IMG/VR virus record: IMGVR_UViG_3300017783_000141
Location: 1 to 29,164 of that record
Source of the DNA: a virus
Length of the DNA stretch: 29,164 nucleotides
Reading direction: 5' to 3' (one strand)
A program made the translations under genes and the position numbers. The notes under the pieces were generated by a model, which saw only the letters and a list, made by a program, of their open reading frames with translations, was not told the DNA's origin and made no database searches. Shown one piece after another: positions 1 to 6,901 of the stretch. How positions within the stretch are numbered: the first letter of the stretch is position 1; each line of letters starts with the position of its first letter.

Positions 1-29
1 ATATTATAGAAGATACTCCAAACAATTAA
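1..29 (+). CDS. 3' end of an upstream gene (partial)
   Basis: One frame reads IIEDTPNN and stops at TAA (27-29), five bases before the next ATG at 34. The spacing between this stop and the next start is like that of the other genes here, so it may be the C-terminus of a gene that begins before the window. Only eight residues are visible, and nothing can be said about function. Confidence 0.3.
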
Positions 30-33
30 AATT

Positions 34-279
34 ATGATATATACAACACCAAACACAAGTTTATTGACTGAAGTAGATGCAGAGGGAAACCCTGTATGCG
101 ACTTTTCACAAATCGTAGAGGATTCTGCTGCAACTGTTAGAAGGTCTTTAGATGGTACATTATTTATTGCTAAATTTATGGGCGAAACTCCTACTTTTTT
201 AGAGGGCTTAGACCAATATACTCACGAGGAGATATTAGCAATAGTAAGAACAGATGCTTGGACACCTGAGCAAGAATAA
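34..279 (+). CDS. Small acidic protein of unknown function, upstream of portal
   Basis: 81-residue ORF with an ATG in the context AAAATTATG, which is the usual start context in this window. The product is acidic, has no membrane segment or signal peptide, and ends in a short Pro-Glu-Gln-Glu tail. It has one cysteine and no motif I recognise. It lies eight bases before the portal gene in the same direction, so it is probably co-transcribed with head genes and could be a small virion or assembly protein. That is inference from position only. Confidence 0.65.
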   Translation: MIYTTPNTSLLTEVDAEGNPVCDFSQIVEDSAATVRRSLDGTLFIAKFMGETPTFLEGLDQYTHEEILAIVRTDAWTPEQE

Positions 280-287
280 AATAAATT

Positions 288-2309
288 ATGGAAAATATAC
301 TAAGTGTAGATTTATCAAGCGCAACATCTCCGATTATTGAGGAAATTAGGGGTAAAGATTATATAGAGTACGGAACAGAGGAATGGCGAAACCTATATCC
401 ACAGTTTCTTATAGATCTTTATTACAATAGTTCTACTCACGCAGCAATTATTAATGCTACTGCTGAAATGATTGCAGGAGATGATATAGTTATTGATGAT
501 GAAGAAGAAGAACAAAGAGATAACTTAGATAGATTAGTTAAATTAAAAAACTTTTTCTATCACGCAAATGGTAAAGAAACTTTACACGAAGTAATTAAAA
601 AAATTAGTTTTGACTTTAAGCTACAAGGTTCATTCGCTTTACACCTTATATGGAATAAAGCTAAAACGGAAATTGTAGAACTGTATCACGTTCCTGTAGA
701 GAGGGTACGAGCAGCTAAACCAAATGCTATGGGAGTTGTAGATACTTATTATGTATCAGCAGATTGGAGTAATACAAGACAAAACAAACCTACACCTATT
801 GCTGCATTTGATATGAATGATAGAACAAGTCCTAGTCAGTTACTTTATAGTGGATTGTATAGTCCTAATATGGACATTTATCATACACCTGATTACATAG
901 CTGCAAATAATTGGGCATTAGTTGATCAACGTGTAGCAGAGTTTCACTTAAACAACATAAGTAATGGATTTTCAGGCAGTTATATGGTTAATTTCTCGAA
1001 CGGAGTACCGACACAAGAGGAAAGATTAGCTATTGAAAGAAGTCTTACAGATAAATTTACATCAGCAAGTAATTCAGGCAAATTTGTGCTTACGTTTAGT
1101 GACGATAAAACTAGAACTCCTGAGATATTTCCTATATCAGTAAGTAACGCCGATAAACAGTACTTGGCTTTACAAGAATTATTAGTTCAGAACATTTTAA
1201 CAGGACACCGAGTTACATCTCCAATATTATGCGGTATAAAGAGCGACACAGGTCTTGGAAACAATGCTGAGGAGTTAATGAATGCTGCAGACTTTTATTT
1301 AAATTCCGTAGTAAAACCATTCCAAACACATATTATAAAAGTTTTATCAAAAATATTTAAGATAAATAATATGGACTTGCCTGTTTCATTTGTTCAGCTT
1401 AAACCAATTACTTCTAAGTTTACTATTGAAGATATGAGAAGTGTAATGACACAAGATGAGATACGTGAAGAACTTGGATTAGCACCTTTAGAAAAAGAAG
1501 AAGTAGTAGAAGAAGATCTAGCTAAAGTAGGAATGATAGATGGTAAACCTGTATTTGATACTATAGCTGAAGCAGAAGAACAAGCAAAAAAGATTGGGTG
1601 TAGTGGTTATCACGAGCATAATCTAGAAGGCAAGACAGTATATATGGCTTGTGAATCACACGAAGAAATGTTAAATCTAGAAAAGACAGATTTATGTAAT
1701 TGGATAGATCAAGTTGGAGAAGATATACCTGAAGGTTGGGAAATGTTAGATGAAGAAGTAGTTGATGGAGAACATTTAGATTTTGATTTTGAAAAAGAAT
1801 TAAATAGTATAGCAGATGAAAAATATGATTTAGCATCTACTGTAACTGCTAGACCAAATGCTAGAAGTGAGCAAGATGGAGTAAATAAATCTTTTAATGA
1901 TTATTATAAAGTAAGATATGTATATGCTACTGATAACTTTTTAACTAATAAATCAGGTACTAGCAGAGAGTTTTGTCAGAAAATGGTCGAAGCTAAAAAA
2001 CTATATCGTAAAGAGGATCTAGTGAATGTAGATAGTAATAAAGTAAATTTTGGATTTGGACACCCAACAGATGCATATCCTGAAGGAGAACCATATAACG
2101 TGTTTTTATACAAGGGCGGTCCTCAATGTCGCCATTTCTTTTTGAGAAGGATCTTCAAAACTTCTTTAAGAAATGCTAAAAGTAAGATTGATGATAGTCA
2201 GATAATTAGTTATACTAAAGCTAAATCAGAAGGATTTACTGCTAAAAGAAATGATAAGCTAGTAGCAATAGCACCACAAAGAATGAAAAATAACGGATAT
2301 TACAACTAA
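288..2309 (+). CDS. Phage portal protein with long C-terminal extension
   Basis: 673 residues. Residues 1-400 look like an HK97/PBSX-type portal: an N-terminal helical region, a central block with LQGSFALHLIW (112-122), and a late helix around NAEELMNAADFYLNSVVKPF (326-345), typical of the portal stem and wing region. Portals form the dodecameric ring at the capsid vertex where the terminase docks and DNA passes. Residues 401-673 exceed the usual length of this family. They hold an acidic linker, a motif GCSGYHEH (437-444), an acidic stretch (about 477-510), and a block with SREFC (559-563), NFGFG (587-591) and KGGPQCRHFF (609-618). I have seen the SREFC...GGxxCxH type of block in head proteins of Bacteroidota phages, so this looks like a fused accessory head domain. 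The connector gene follows after five bases. Portal call firm; role of the extension unknown. Confidence 0.88.
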   Translation: MENILSVDLSSATSPIIEEIRGKDYIEYGTEEWRNLYPQFLIDLYYNSSTHAAIINATAEMIAGDDIVIDDEEEEQRDNLDRLVKLKNFFYHANGKETLHEVIKKISFDFKLQGSFALHLIWNKAKTEIVELYHVPVERVRAAKPNAMGVVDTYYVSADWSNTRQNKPTPIAAFDMNDRTSPSQLLYSGLYSPNMDIYHTPDYIAANNWALVDQRVAEFHLNNISNGFSGSYMVNFSNGVPTQEERLAIERSLTDKFTSASNSGKFVLTFSDDKTRTPEIFPISVSNADKQYLALQELLVQNILTGHRVTSPILCGIKSDTGLGNNAEELMNAADFYLNSVVKPFQTHIIKVLSKIFKINNMDLPVSFVQLKPITSKFTIEDMRSVMTQDEIREELGLAPLEKEEVVEEDLAKVGMIDGKPVFDTIAEAEEQAKKIGCSGYHEHNLEGKTVYMACESHEEMLNLEKTDLCNWIDQVGEDIPEGWEMLDEEVVDGEHLDFDFEKELNSIADEKYDLASTVTARPNARSEQDGVNKSFNDYYKVRYVYATDNFLTNKSGTSREFCQKMVEAKKLYRKEDLVNVDSNKVNFGFGHPTDAYPEGEPYNVFLYKGGPQCRHFFLRRIFKTSLRNAKSKIDDSQIISYTKAKSEGFTAKRNDKLVAIAPQRMKNNGYYN

Positions 2310-2314
2310 AAATT

Positions 2315-2893
2315 ATGGCAGGATATGTACTATTTATAAGTGAAGATAAGCTAAAAGATTCAACTGCAATCAATATGAATGTAGATGTAAATTTTTTACT
2401 TCCTTATGTAAAAATCGCACAAAAAAAATATGTAGAAACAAAGCTTGGTACTAATCTGTTTGTAGCAATACAAGGTATGATTAGTGGGGGTACTATCAGT
2501 AACCCTGCAAATGCTAACTATAAGCTTTTATTAGATGATTACGTATCTGATATGTTAGTTCACTATGCTTTCTATGAAGTATTGCCTTTTTTAAGATATA
2601 AGGTGCAAAACAACAATGTAGTTAGTAAGACATCAGAAAATGCATTACCATTAAGTAGAGCAGAAGCACAAGATCTTAGATCAGAGATTAGTAATACTGC
2701 ACAATTCTACACAGAACGACTTGTAGATTACTTATGCAACAATAGTAGTCTTTATCCTGAATACTCGACAAATTCAGGAAGTGATGTTTCTCCAAATTCC
2801 AATGCTTACTATCAAGGTATGAATCTTGAAAGACCTGATAAACAAGATAATAAAATAACAATTAGAGATTTTTTAGATACTACATATAATTAA
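2315..2893 (+). CDS. Head-tail connector / head completion protein candidate
   Basis: 192 residues, starting in the context AAAATTATG five bases after the portal stop. It has a predominantly helical N-terminal part, with a segment near residues 28-50 (LLPYVKIAQKKYVETKLGTN) of the kind seen in Bacteroidota phage proteins annotated as head-tail connectors. The C-terminal third is polar and low in complexity (many Ser, Asn and Tyr). Its place directly after the portal is typical for adaptor proteins that sit under the portal ring. The fold assignment is by resemblance and position; no catalytic motif is expected or seen. It could instead be another neck component. Confidence 0.6.
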   Translation: MAGYVLFISEDKLKDSTAINMNVDVNFLLPYVKIAQKKYVETKLGTNLFVAIQGMISGGTISNPANANYKLLLDDYVSDMLVHYAFYEVLPFLRYKVQNNNVVSKTSENALPLSRAEAQDLRSEISNTAQFYTERLVDYLCNNSSLYPEYSTNSGSDVSPNSNAYYQGMNLERPDKQDNKITIRDFLDTTYN

Positions 2894-3036
2894 TGAAGAA
2901 ACATTATAAAGTAAAAGAAGTAAATAAAACAAAATTAAAATCATATTTGACAAATGCCAATACAAAAAACAGTACAGGACACTCTCGAAGTAGCAGCAGT
3001 AAACGGAACAGTTCTAAGTGTAACAACATTCAGTAA
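2893..3036 (+). CDS. Very small overlapping ORF, uncertain
   Basis: A 47-residue ORF starts in a TAATG overlap with the connector stop and runs into the next gene in another frame. The product is Lys-rich at the N-terminus and Ser/Asn-rich after it (STGHSRSSSSKRNSSKCNN), without recognisable motifs. The first 60 bases have no other coding candidate, which is the only argument in favour. The second half is probably just the shadow of the downstream membrane protein. Confidence 0.22.
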   Translation: MKKHYKVKEVNKTKLKSYLTNANTKNSTGHSRSSSSKRNSSKCNNIQ

Positions 3037-3145
3037 TATAGAATTAGCATTAAAAATTGTCTTGCTAGTTATATCTATTGCGTACACAATAGACAAATGG
3101 TATAGTCAAAAGAAAAAGCACAATGAAAAAAAGAAAGCTAAATAG
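2954..3145 (+). CDS. Small single-span membrane protein, holin-like
   Basis: 63 residues. A polar N-terminus (1-27) precedes one hydrophobic helix at about 30-46 (ELALKIVLLVISIAYTI), then a strongly basic tail ending KKKHNEKKKAK. One span plus a lysine-rich cytoplasmic tail is a common layout for small phage holins and related lysis proteins. The gene lies just before the M15-type peptidase, which supports a lysis role. The evidence is topology and neighbourhood only; another small membrane protein is possible. Confidence 0.5.
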   Translation: MPIQKTVQDTLEVAAVNGTVLSVTTFSNIELALKIVLLVISIAYTIDKWYSQKKKHNEKKKAK

Positions 3146-3248
3146 TACGAACCCACGTTATCAAAAGGTAGAAGAAGCAAAGAAAACTACTAAAGTTTTG
3201 ATAAACAATCTTAAAGGGGTAAAAATCTTTGCAGTATTTAATATATAA
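3123..3248 (+). CDS. Small basic protein between holin-like gene and peptidase
   Basis: 41-residue ORF overlapping the end of the upstream membrane protein and stopping at TAA 3246-3248, just before the peptidase start at 3252. The product is basic (MKKRKLNSTNPRYQ...), has a short hydrophobic C-terminus (VKIFAVFNI) and no known motif. It fills a gap of about 100 bases otherwise unassigned in a very dense region, which makes a real gene plausible. Function unknown. Confidence 0.38.
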   Translation: MKKRKLNSTNPRYQKVEEAKKTTKVLINNLKGVKIFAVFNI

Positions 3249-3251
3249 ATT

Positions 3252-3617
3252 TTGAAACATTTTAAAATATCTGAATTTGATAGTCCTGATTTAGAAGGTA
3301 GTGGACAAAAAATGGATAAAGTCTTTTTAAAACTTTTAGATCAAGCTAGAGATAGGGCAGGAGTACCATTTAAAATACTAAGTGGTTACAGGACTATAGA
3401 ACACAATCTAAATGTTGCAGGTGGTAGAGTAGGATCTAGCCACCTTTTTGGTTTAGCAGCAGACATCTATTTACCTAAAAGTTCTAGGGATAGATTTTTA
3501 ATAATAAATGCTTTGTTAGAAGTAGGTTTTAACAGACTAGGTATATCTTTTGATAGAGGATTTATTCACGTAGATAACGATAGAAGTAAGGATAAAAATG
3601 TCATTTGGACATATTAA
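3252..3617 (+). CDS. Peptidase M15A-type endolysin (zinc D-Ala-D-Ala peptidase family)
   Basis: 121 residues from a TTG start; no ATG near the N-terminus keeps the first conserved segment (HFKISEFDSP). The zinc site of the M15A family is visible: His64 and Asp71 in SSHLFGLAADI, and His106 in GFIHVDND. The SGYRT motif (44-48) is also typical. Members cleave peptidoglycan cross-links or stem peptides. In phages they act as endolysins at the end of infection, after a holin opens the membrane. The length is that of a single catalytic domain with no cell-wall-binding module and no signal peptide, so export would depend on a holin. The two flanking small membrane proteins fit this. Confidence 0.87.
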   Translation: MKHFKISEFDSPDLEGSGQKMDKVFLKLLDQARDRAGVPFKILSGYRTIEHNLNVAGGRVGSSHLFGLAADIYLPKSSRDRFLIINALLEVGFNRLGISFDRGFIHVDNDRSKDKNVIWTY

Positions 3618-3636
3618 TTAATTAAAAATAATAAAA

Positions 3637-3819
3637 ATGAAAAACTATTTAATTTTAACGATTTTAAAGTCAAAGAAAGTATGGTTTACTATAGCAGCAA
3701 TAATCGTGCCTTTTATAGCTAGAAGTTTAGACGTAGAAGAAGTACACGTTAGTGAAATGTTTTGGGCTTTAGTTGGTTTGACAGGCGCACAAGGTTTAGC
3801 CGATAGTGGAAAGAAGTAA
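3637..3819 (+). CDS. Small membrane protein, holin candidate
   Basis: 60 residues with two hydrophobic stretches: about 15-29 (KVWFTIAAIIVPFIA) and about 40-54 (EMFWALVGLTGAQGL), separated by an acidic loop and ending in GKK. A two-span protein of this size directly after an M15-type peptidase is a classic holin position. Its last bases overlap the GTG start of the phosphoesterase. Together with the single-span protein at 2954-3145 this gives two lysis candidates, and I cannot tell which one triggers lysis. Confidence 0.55.
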   Translation: MKNYLILTILKSKKVWFTIAAIIVPFIARSLDVEEVHVSEMFWALVGLTGAQGLADSGKK

Positions 3820-4528
3820 TAGATATAGATTAAAACCTAATGAGATAAAGATCCTACAGAAACTAAGAGAGCAAGAAAAAAGTAATGTATTAGTAATAGG
3901 GGACTTGCACGAACCTTTCTGTTTGGATTCTTATCTTGATTGGTGTAAAGAACAGTATGAGGTCTATAATTGCACAGAAGTAGTCTTTATAGGCGATATA
4001 ATCGACAATCACTACTCTAGCTATCACGAGACATCAGCAGATGGAATGGGTGGCTTAGATGAACTAGAATTAGCTATTAAGAGAATCTCTAGGTGGTATA
4101 AAGCTTTTCCAATAGCAAAAGTTATTATAGGTAATCACGACAGAATTATAATGAGAAAAGCACAAACAAGTGCAATCCCTAGTAAATGGATCAAGTCATA
4201 TAAAGAAGTATTAGAAGTTCCTAATTGGGAATTTGTAGAAAGATATGAATTAAACAATGTTCAGTATATACACGGAGAGGGTGGTACTGCAAGAACTAAA
4301 TGTAGAGCAGATATGATGAATACTGTTCAAGGTCATTTACATACGCAATGTTATACAGAACACTATGTTGGAAAAAACTTTAGAGTTTATGGAACACAAG
4401 TAGGTTGTGGTATCAATCACAAGTCGTATGCTATGGCTTACGCAAAATATGGTAAACGTCCTGCAGTTGCTTGTGCAGTTATTCTTAATAATGGACAAAC
4501 TCCATTAAACCTTTTAATGCCCTTATAG
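3806..4528 (+). CDS. Calcineurin-like metallophosphoesterase
   Basis: 240 residues from a GTG start overlapping the previous gene by 14 bases. The metal-binding signature of the family is complete: GDLH (32-35), GDIID (63-67), GNHD (109-112), a His at 156 (IHGEGG) and GHLH (176-179). Such enzymes use two metal ions to hydrolyse phosphomono- or phosphodiesters. In phages the substrate is often unknown (nucleotides, nucleic acid ends or protein phosphates). It is the last gene before a 121-base regulatory gap, so it ends the lysis block rather than belonging to replication. Fold call is firm, substrate unknown. Confidence 0.85.
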   Translation: MERSNRYRLKPNEIKILQKLREQEKSNVLVIGDLHEPFCLDSYLDWCKEQYEVYNCTEVVFIGDIIDNHYSSYHETSADGMGGLDELELAIKRISRWYKAFPIAKVIIGNHDRIIMRKAQTSAIPSKWIKSYKEVLEVPNWEFVERYELNNVQYIHGEGGTARTKCRADMMNTVQGHLHTQCYTEHYVGKNFRVYGTQVGCGINHKSYAMAYAKYGKRPAVACAVILNNGQTPLNLLMPL

Positions 4529-4649
4529 TCAATAAGTTAGGTATTTCTTAAATCTAAATTGTTAATAAGTTAAATAATTATTATGTTAATATAATAGTTA
4601 ATTAAAATATTTATTATATATTTGTAAAGAATTTAAAACAAAAACAATT
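4529..4649 (+). promoter_or_regulatory. Early control region with Bacteroidota -7 box and short repeats
   Basis: The 121 bases between the phosphoesterase and the first early gene are nearly all A and T. TATATTTG at 4617-4624 fits the Bacteroidota -7 consensus TAnnTTTG and lies 25 bases before the ATG at 4650. No clear -33 TTG is seen at the usual distance. GTTAATW occurs at 4561, 4585 and 4597 (intervals 24 and 12), and AATAAGTTA occurs at 4531-4539 and 4564-4572. These could be operator sites for an activator or repressor. Confidence 0.55.
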
Positions 4650-4868
4650 ATGAAACAAAATATAGTAACACATAAATTTAATAAACAAGAATTTTTATTA
4701 AATGAAATAGAAACTGAAAAGTTTTTTGAAAAACAAGACAAAACAAATTATACAGTAAAAACAAAAATATCAATTAAAGATGTAATAAATTTTATTGTAT
4801 GGTTTTTAATTGTAGGTATTGGTTCTGTTGGTTTATTAATGTTAGGTTCTTTATTAGATAGAATATAA
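4650..4868 (+). CDS. Small C-terminally anchored membrane protein, first early gene
   Basis: 72 residues. A polar, Lys/Glu-rich N-terminal part (1-45) is followed by one hydrophobic helix at about 47-67 (NFIVWFLIVGIGSVGLLMLG) and a short charged end. There is no signal peptide. As first gene behind the early promoter it may be a host-takeover or superinfection-exclusion factor, but that is a guess from position. The next gene starts two bases after its stop. Confidence 0.6.
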   Translation: MKQNIVTHKFNKQEFLLNEIETEKFFEKQDKTNYTVKTKISIKDVINFIVWFLIVGIGSVGLLMLGSLLDRI

Positions 4869-4870
4869 TT

Positions 4871-5215
4871 ATGGATATATATAAACCAACACCATTAACT
4901 GATGAAGAATATGCTGAGTTACAAATTCAACATAAAAAAGAAAGAGAAAAAAGATTACTGACTTATGATAATACTAAGGTTGAAGCTAAGTTAGTTTACT
5001 ACAAAGGTACTTCTGCAGCAGTAGGAACTAACTCTTATTTAAATAAACAATTTGCAGATATTAAAAAAGATTGGAACTCTGTAATTATGATAGGAACAAC
5101 TAGACAAAGATGTGCTGATGATACAATAGAGATCACAGGCACATACTCTTTAAATCTTACAGATAAAATGATAAAGGAATATGAAGCTAATGACAAAAAA
5201 CTTTTAATAATATGA
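4871..5215 (+). CDS. Unknown early protein, 114 aa
   Basis: Starts in the context TAATTATGG two bases after the previous stop. The N-terminal half is charged and helical (EEYAELQIQHKKEREKR). The rest looks like a small alpha/beta domain containing TRQRCADDTIEITGTYSLNL. I recognise no family. It overlaps the following gene by four bases (ATGA), which implies translational coupling within the early operon. Confidence 0.6.
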   Translation: MDIYKPTPLTDEEYAELQIQHKKEREKRLLTYDNTKVEAKLVYYKGTSAAVGTNSYLNKQFADIKKDWNSVIMIGTTRQRCADDTIEITGTYSLNLTDKMIKEYEANDKKLLII

Positions 5216-5490
5216 AAACAGAAGATTTAACAGAAGATGATGTAAATAAACTAAAATTGATAAAACAATTATTAGATAAGGAAGAAACATCTAGCAATAT
5301 GATTTACAAAAGAATGAATGATATAAATACTTTTCAATGTGCAGACAATGAATTGTATTTAAGAGGGCAAGATGAAATGGGAGAGGATTTTACAATAGTG
5401 TTTGATGCTTTTGATTTTTTAAGATGGATAGATAGAGAGCAAATACAATACATAAAAAAACAAACAATTAAATATATAAAACAAAAATGA
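5212..5490 (+). CDS. Unknown early protein, 92 aa
   Basis: Begins with MKTEDLTEDDVNKLKLIKQL, an acidic helical start, and ends in a lysine-rich tail (IKKQTIKYIKQK). It has no zinc motif, membrane segment or catalytic motif I recognise. It overlaps both neighbours by four bases (ATGA), placing it firmly in the operon just before the ERF gene. A recombination or replication accessory role is possible from position only. Confidence 0.6.
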   Translation: MKTEDLTEDDVNKLKLIKQLLDKEETSSNMIYKRMNDINTFQCADNELYLRGQDEMGEDFTIVFDAFDFLRWIDREQIQYIKKQTIKYIKQK

Positions 5491-6032
5491 AAAAAGAAAA
5501 CAATTATTTAATAGCTATACAAAGTGAATTAAAAGCACCTAAGAACCAATATAATAGTTTTGGTAAATATAAATATAGAAGTGCAGAAGATATATTAGAA
5601 TCAGTAAAACCTTTATTAAAGAAATACAACTGCTATTTAACAATAACAGAAACTACTAAAGAAATTGCAGGTTATTTAGTTTTAAATTCAAAAGTAGAAA
5701 TATCAGATGGAGAAAAGACTTTATCAGTTGAAGCACAAGCAGGTATTAATCCTGAAAGAAAAGGAATGGATATAGCACAATCTTTTGGATCTAGCAGTTC
5801 TTATGCTAAAAAATATGCACTTGGTAATTTATTTCTATTAGATGATACTAAAGATGCTGATAGTAATAAAGTCAATGAACCTATTGGTAAAAAGGTTTTA
5901 TCAAGTGAAAAGTTTAATGCTATGTTAAAAGCAGCAAATGAAGGTAAAACAGATTTAGTTAAATCTAAAATGAAAGATTATATTTTATCAGATAATCAAC
6001 AAAAGGTTTTAAGTACAACTTTAAATAATTAA
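5487..6032 (+). CDS. erf: ERF-family single-strand annealing protein
   Basis: 181 residues with the hallmarks of the ERF superfamily: FGKYKYRSAEDILESVKPLL (25-44) and MDIAQSFGSSSSYAKKYAL (94-112) followed by LFLLDDTKDAD (115-125). ERF proteins form rings that anneal complementary single strands during phage recombination, genome circularisation and recombination-driven replication. The last 55 residues are a polar linker and a short helical tail, a usual place for interaction with SSB. The SSB-like gene follows directly, a standard pairing. No partner 5'-3' exonuclease was seen in the window. Confidence 0.9.
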   Translation: MKKENNYLIAIQSELKAPKNQYNSFGKYKYRSAEDILESVKPLLKKYNCYLTITETTKEIAGYLVLNSKVEISDGEKTLSVEAQAGINPERKGMDIAQSFGSSSSYAKKYALGNLFLLDDTKDADSNKVNEPIGKKVLSSEKFNAMLKAANEGKTDLVKSKMKDYILSDNQQKVLSTTLNN

Positions 6033-6050
6033 TAATTAATAAATAATAAA

Positions 6051-6380
6051 ATGAAAAATGTAATAGAAGGAAAATTAGTAAAAGTATTTGATTTAGAATC
6101 AGGTACATCTAAAGCAGGTAAGGAATGGAAAAAGCAATCAATCTTAATAGAACAAGATACTAAGTACAATGCTGAGGTTGTAGTTTGTTTTTTTAATGAT
6201 AATGTAAATCAGATAAAATCTAATGAAATAGGAAATATTGTAAGTTGTAATATTAATTTATCATCTAGAGAATTTAATGGTAAGTATTACCACAATATAG
6301 ATGGATATACTTGTAATGTAACTGATATTATAAATAGAGATGAAAGCATAGAAGAAGAAAGTGATGACTTACCATTTTAA
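6051..6380 (+). CDS. Single-stranded DNA-binding protein-like (OB fold)
   Basis: 109 residues. It has an OB-fold pattern: GKLVKVFDLESGTSKAGKEW with following strands, and a conserved-looking core KQSILIEQD (28-36). The C-terminus is EESDDLPF, the acidic tail ending in Pro-Phe through which SSB proteins bind replication and repair partners. It resembles the short SSB-like proteins (DUF3127 type) common in Bacteroidota and their phages. It would coat single strands and work with the ERF protein just upstream. The tail makes the role likely despite the short length. Confidence 0.8.
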   Translation: MKNVIEGKLVKVFDLESGTSKAGKEWKKQSILIEQDTKYNAEVVVCFFNDNVNQIKSNEIGNIVSCNINLSSREFNGKYYHNIDGYTCNVTDIINRDESIEEESDDLPF

Positions 6381-6382
6381 TT

Positions 6383-6901
6383 ATGACAGAAAAAGAAAAA
6401 TTTATAGAAATATGTAATTTAACTACTAATATAGTAGGACTAGATAAAGGATCTTTAGCTGAAAAAACTAGAAAAGAAATAGTACATACACCTAGAATGG
6501 TAGCTAGTCTTGTTGGTAGAATGATAGAAGATATACACCCTACAACTATAGCTAAAATAATTAAAAGAGATAGAACATCTGTTTTGCATTATGAAAAATG
6601 TCATAGTATGTACTATACTTCTGATCCTAAATATAGAGAACTATTTAATAAAGTTTATAATATTTACTTTGATATAATCAAATTAAAGAAAAAATTTGAA
6701 TCAAAAGATAAGATTAGAATGTTATTAGTTAAATCAGGTATAGATGTTAATATTAAGAAACCACAAGTATATATTATAATAAAAAGTGGATCTATAGTTT
6801 ATAAATTAAAAACTAATTATTTTTATTGTTCTGAAAATATTAATACAATAAAAGATGTTTTCAAAGATTATAATTATACTTTAGAAATAAAAACTATATG
6901 A
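6383..6901 (+). CDS. DnaA domain IV-like DNA-binding protein
   Basis: 172 residues. Residues 30-75 resemble the DNA-binding domain IV of the initiator DnaA: TPRMVASLVGRMIED (36-50), then RDRTSVLHYEK (62-72), which parallels the DnaA signature RDHTTVxHAxxK. The AAA+ ATPase part of DnaA is absent. Residues 105-172 form a separate Lys/Tyr-rich region of unknown fold. Such domain-only proteins could bind DnaA boxes to recruit or exclude the host initiator, or act as regulators. It overlaps the next gene, the putative initiator, by four bases, which points to a role in replication start. Confidence 0.72.
   Translation: MTEKEKFIEICNLTTNIVGLDKGSLAEKTRKEIVHTPRMVASLVGRMIEDIHPTTIAKIIKRDRTSVLHYEKCHSMYYTSDPKYRELFNKVYNIYFDIIKLKKKFESKDKIRMLLVKSGIDVNIKKPQVYIIIKSGSIVYKLKTNYFYCSENINTIKDVFKDYNYTLEIKTI

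Noticed and set aside
1561-1836. 91-aa ORF on the minus strand inside the portal gene
   Set aside because: Leu-rich shadow of the acidic portal extension in the opposite frame, with no start context and no support. Other minus-strand ORFs (12140, 13449, 14196, 20142, 23353, 23954, 24365, 27056, 27753) were rejected for the same reason.
4522-4536. Weak hairpin CTTAT/ATAAG after the phosphoesterase
   Set aside because: Only five A/T-rich pairs and no T run; expected by chance in this composition.
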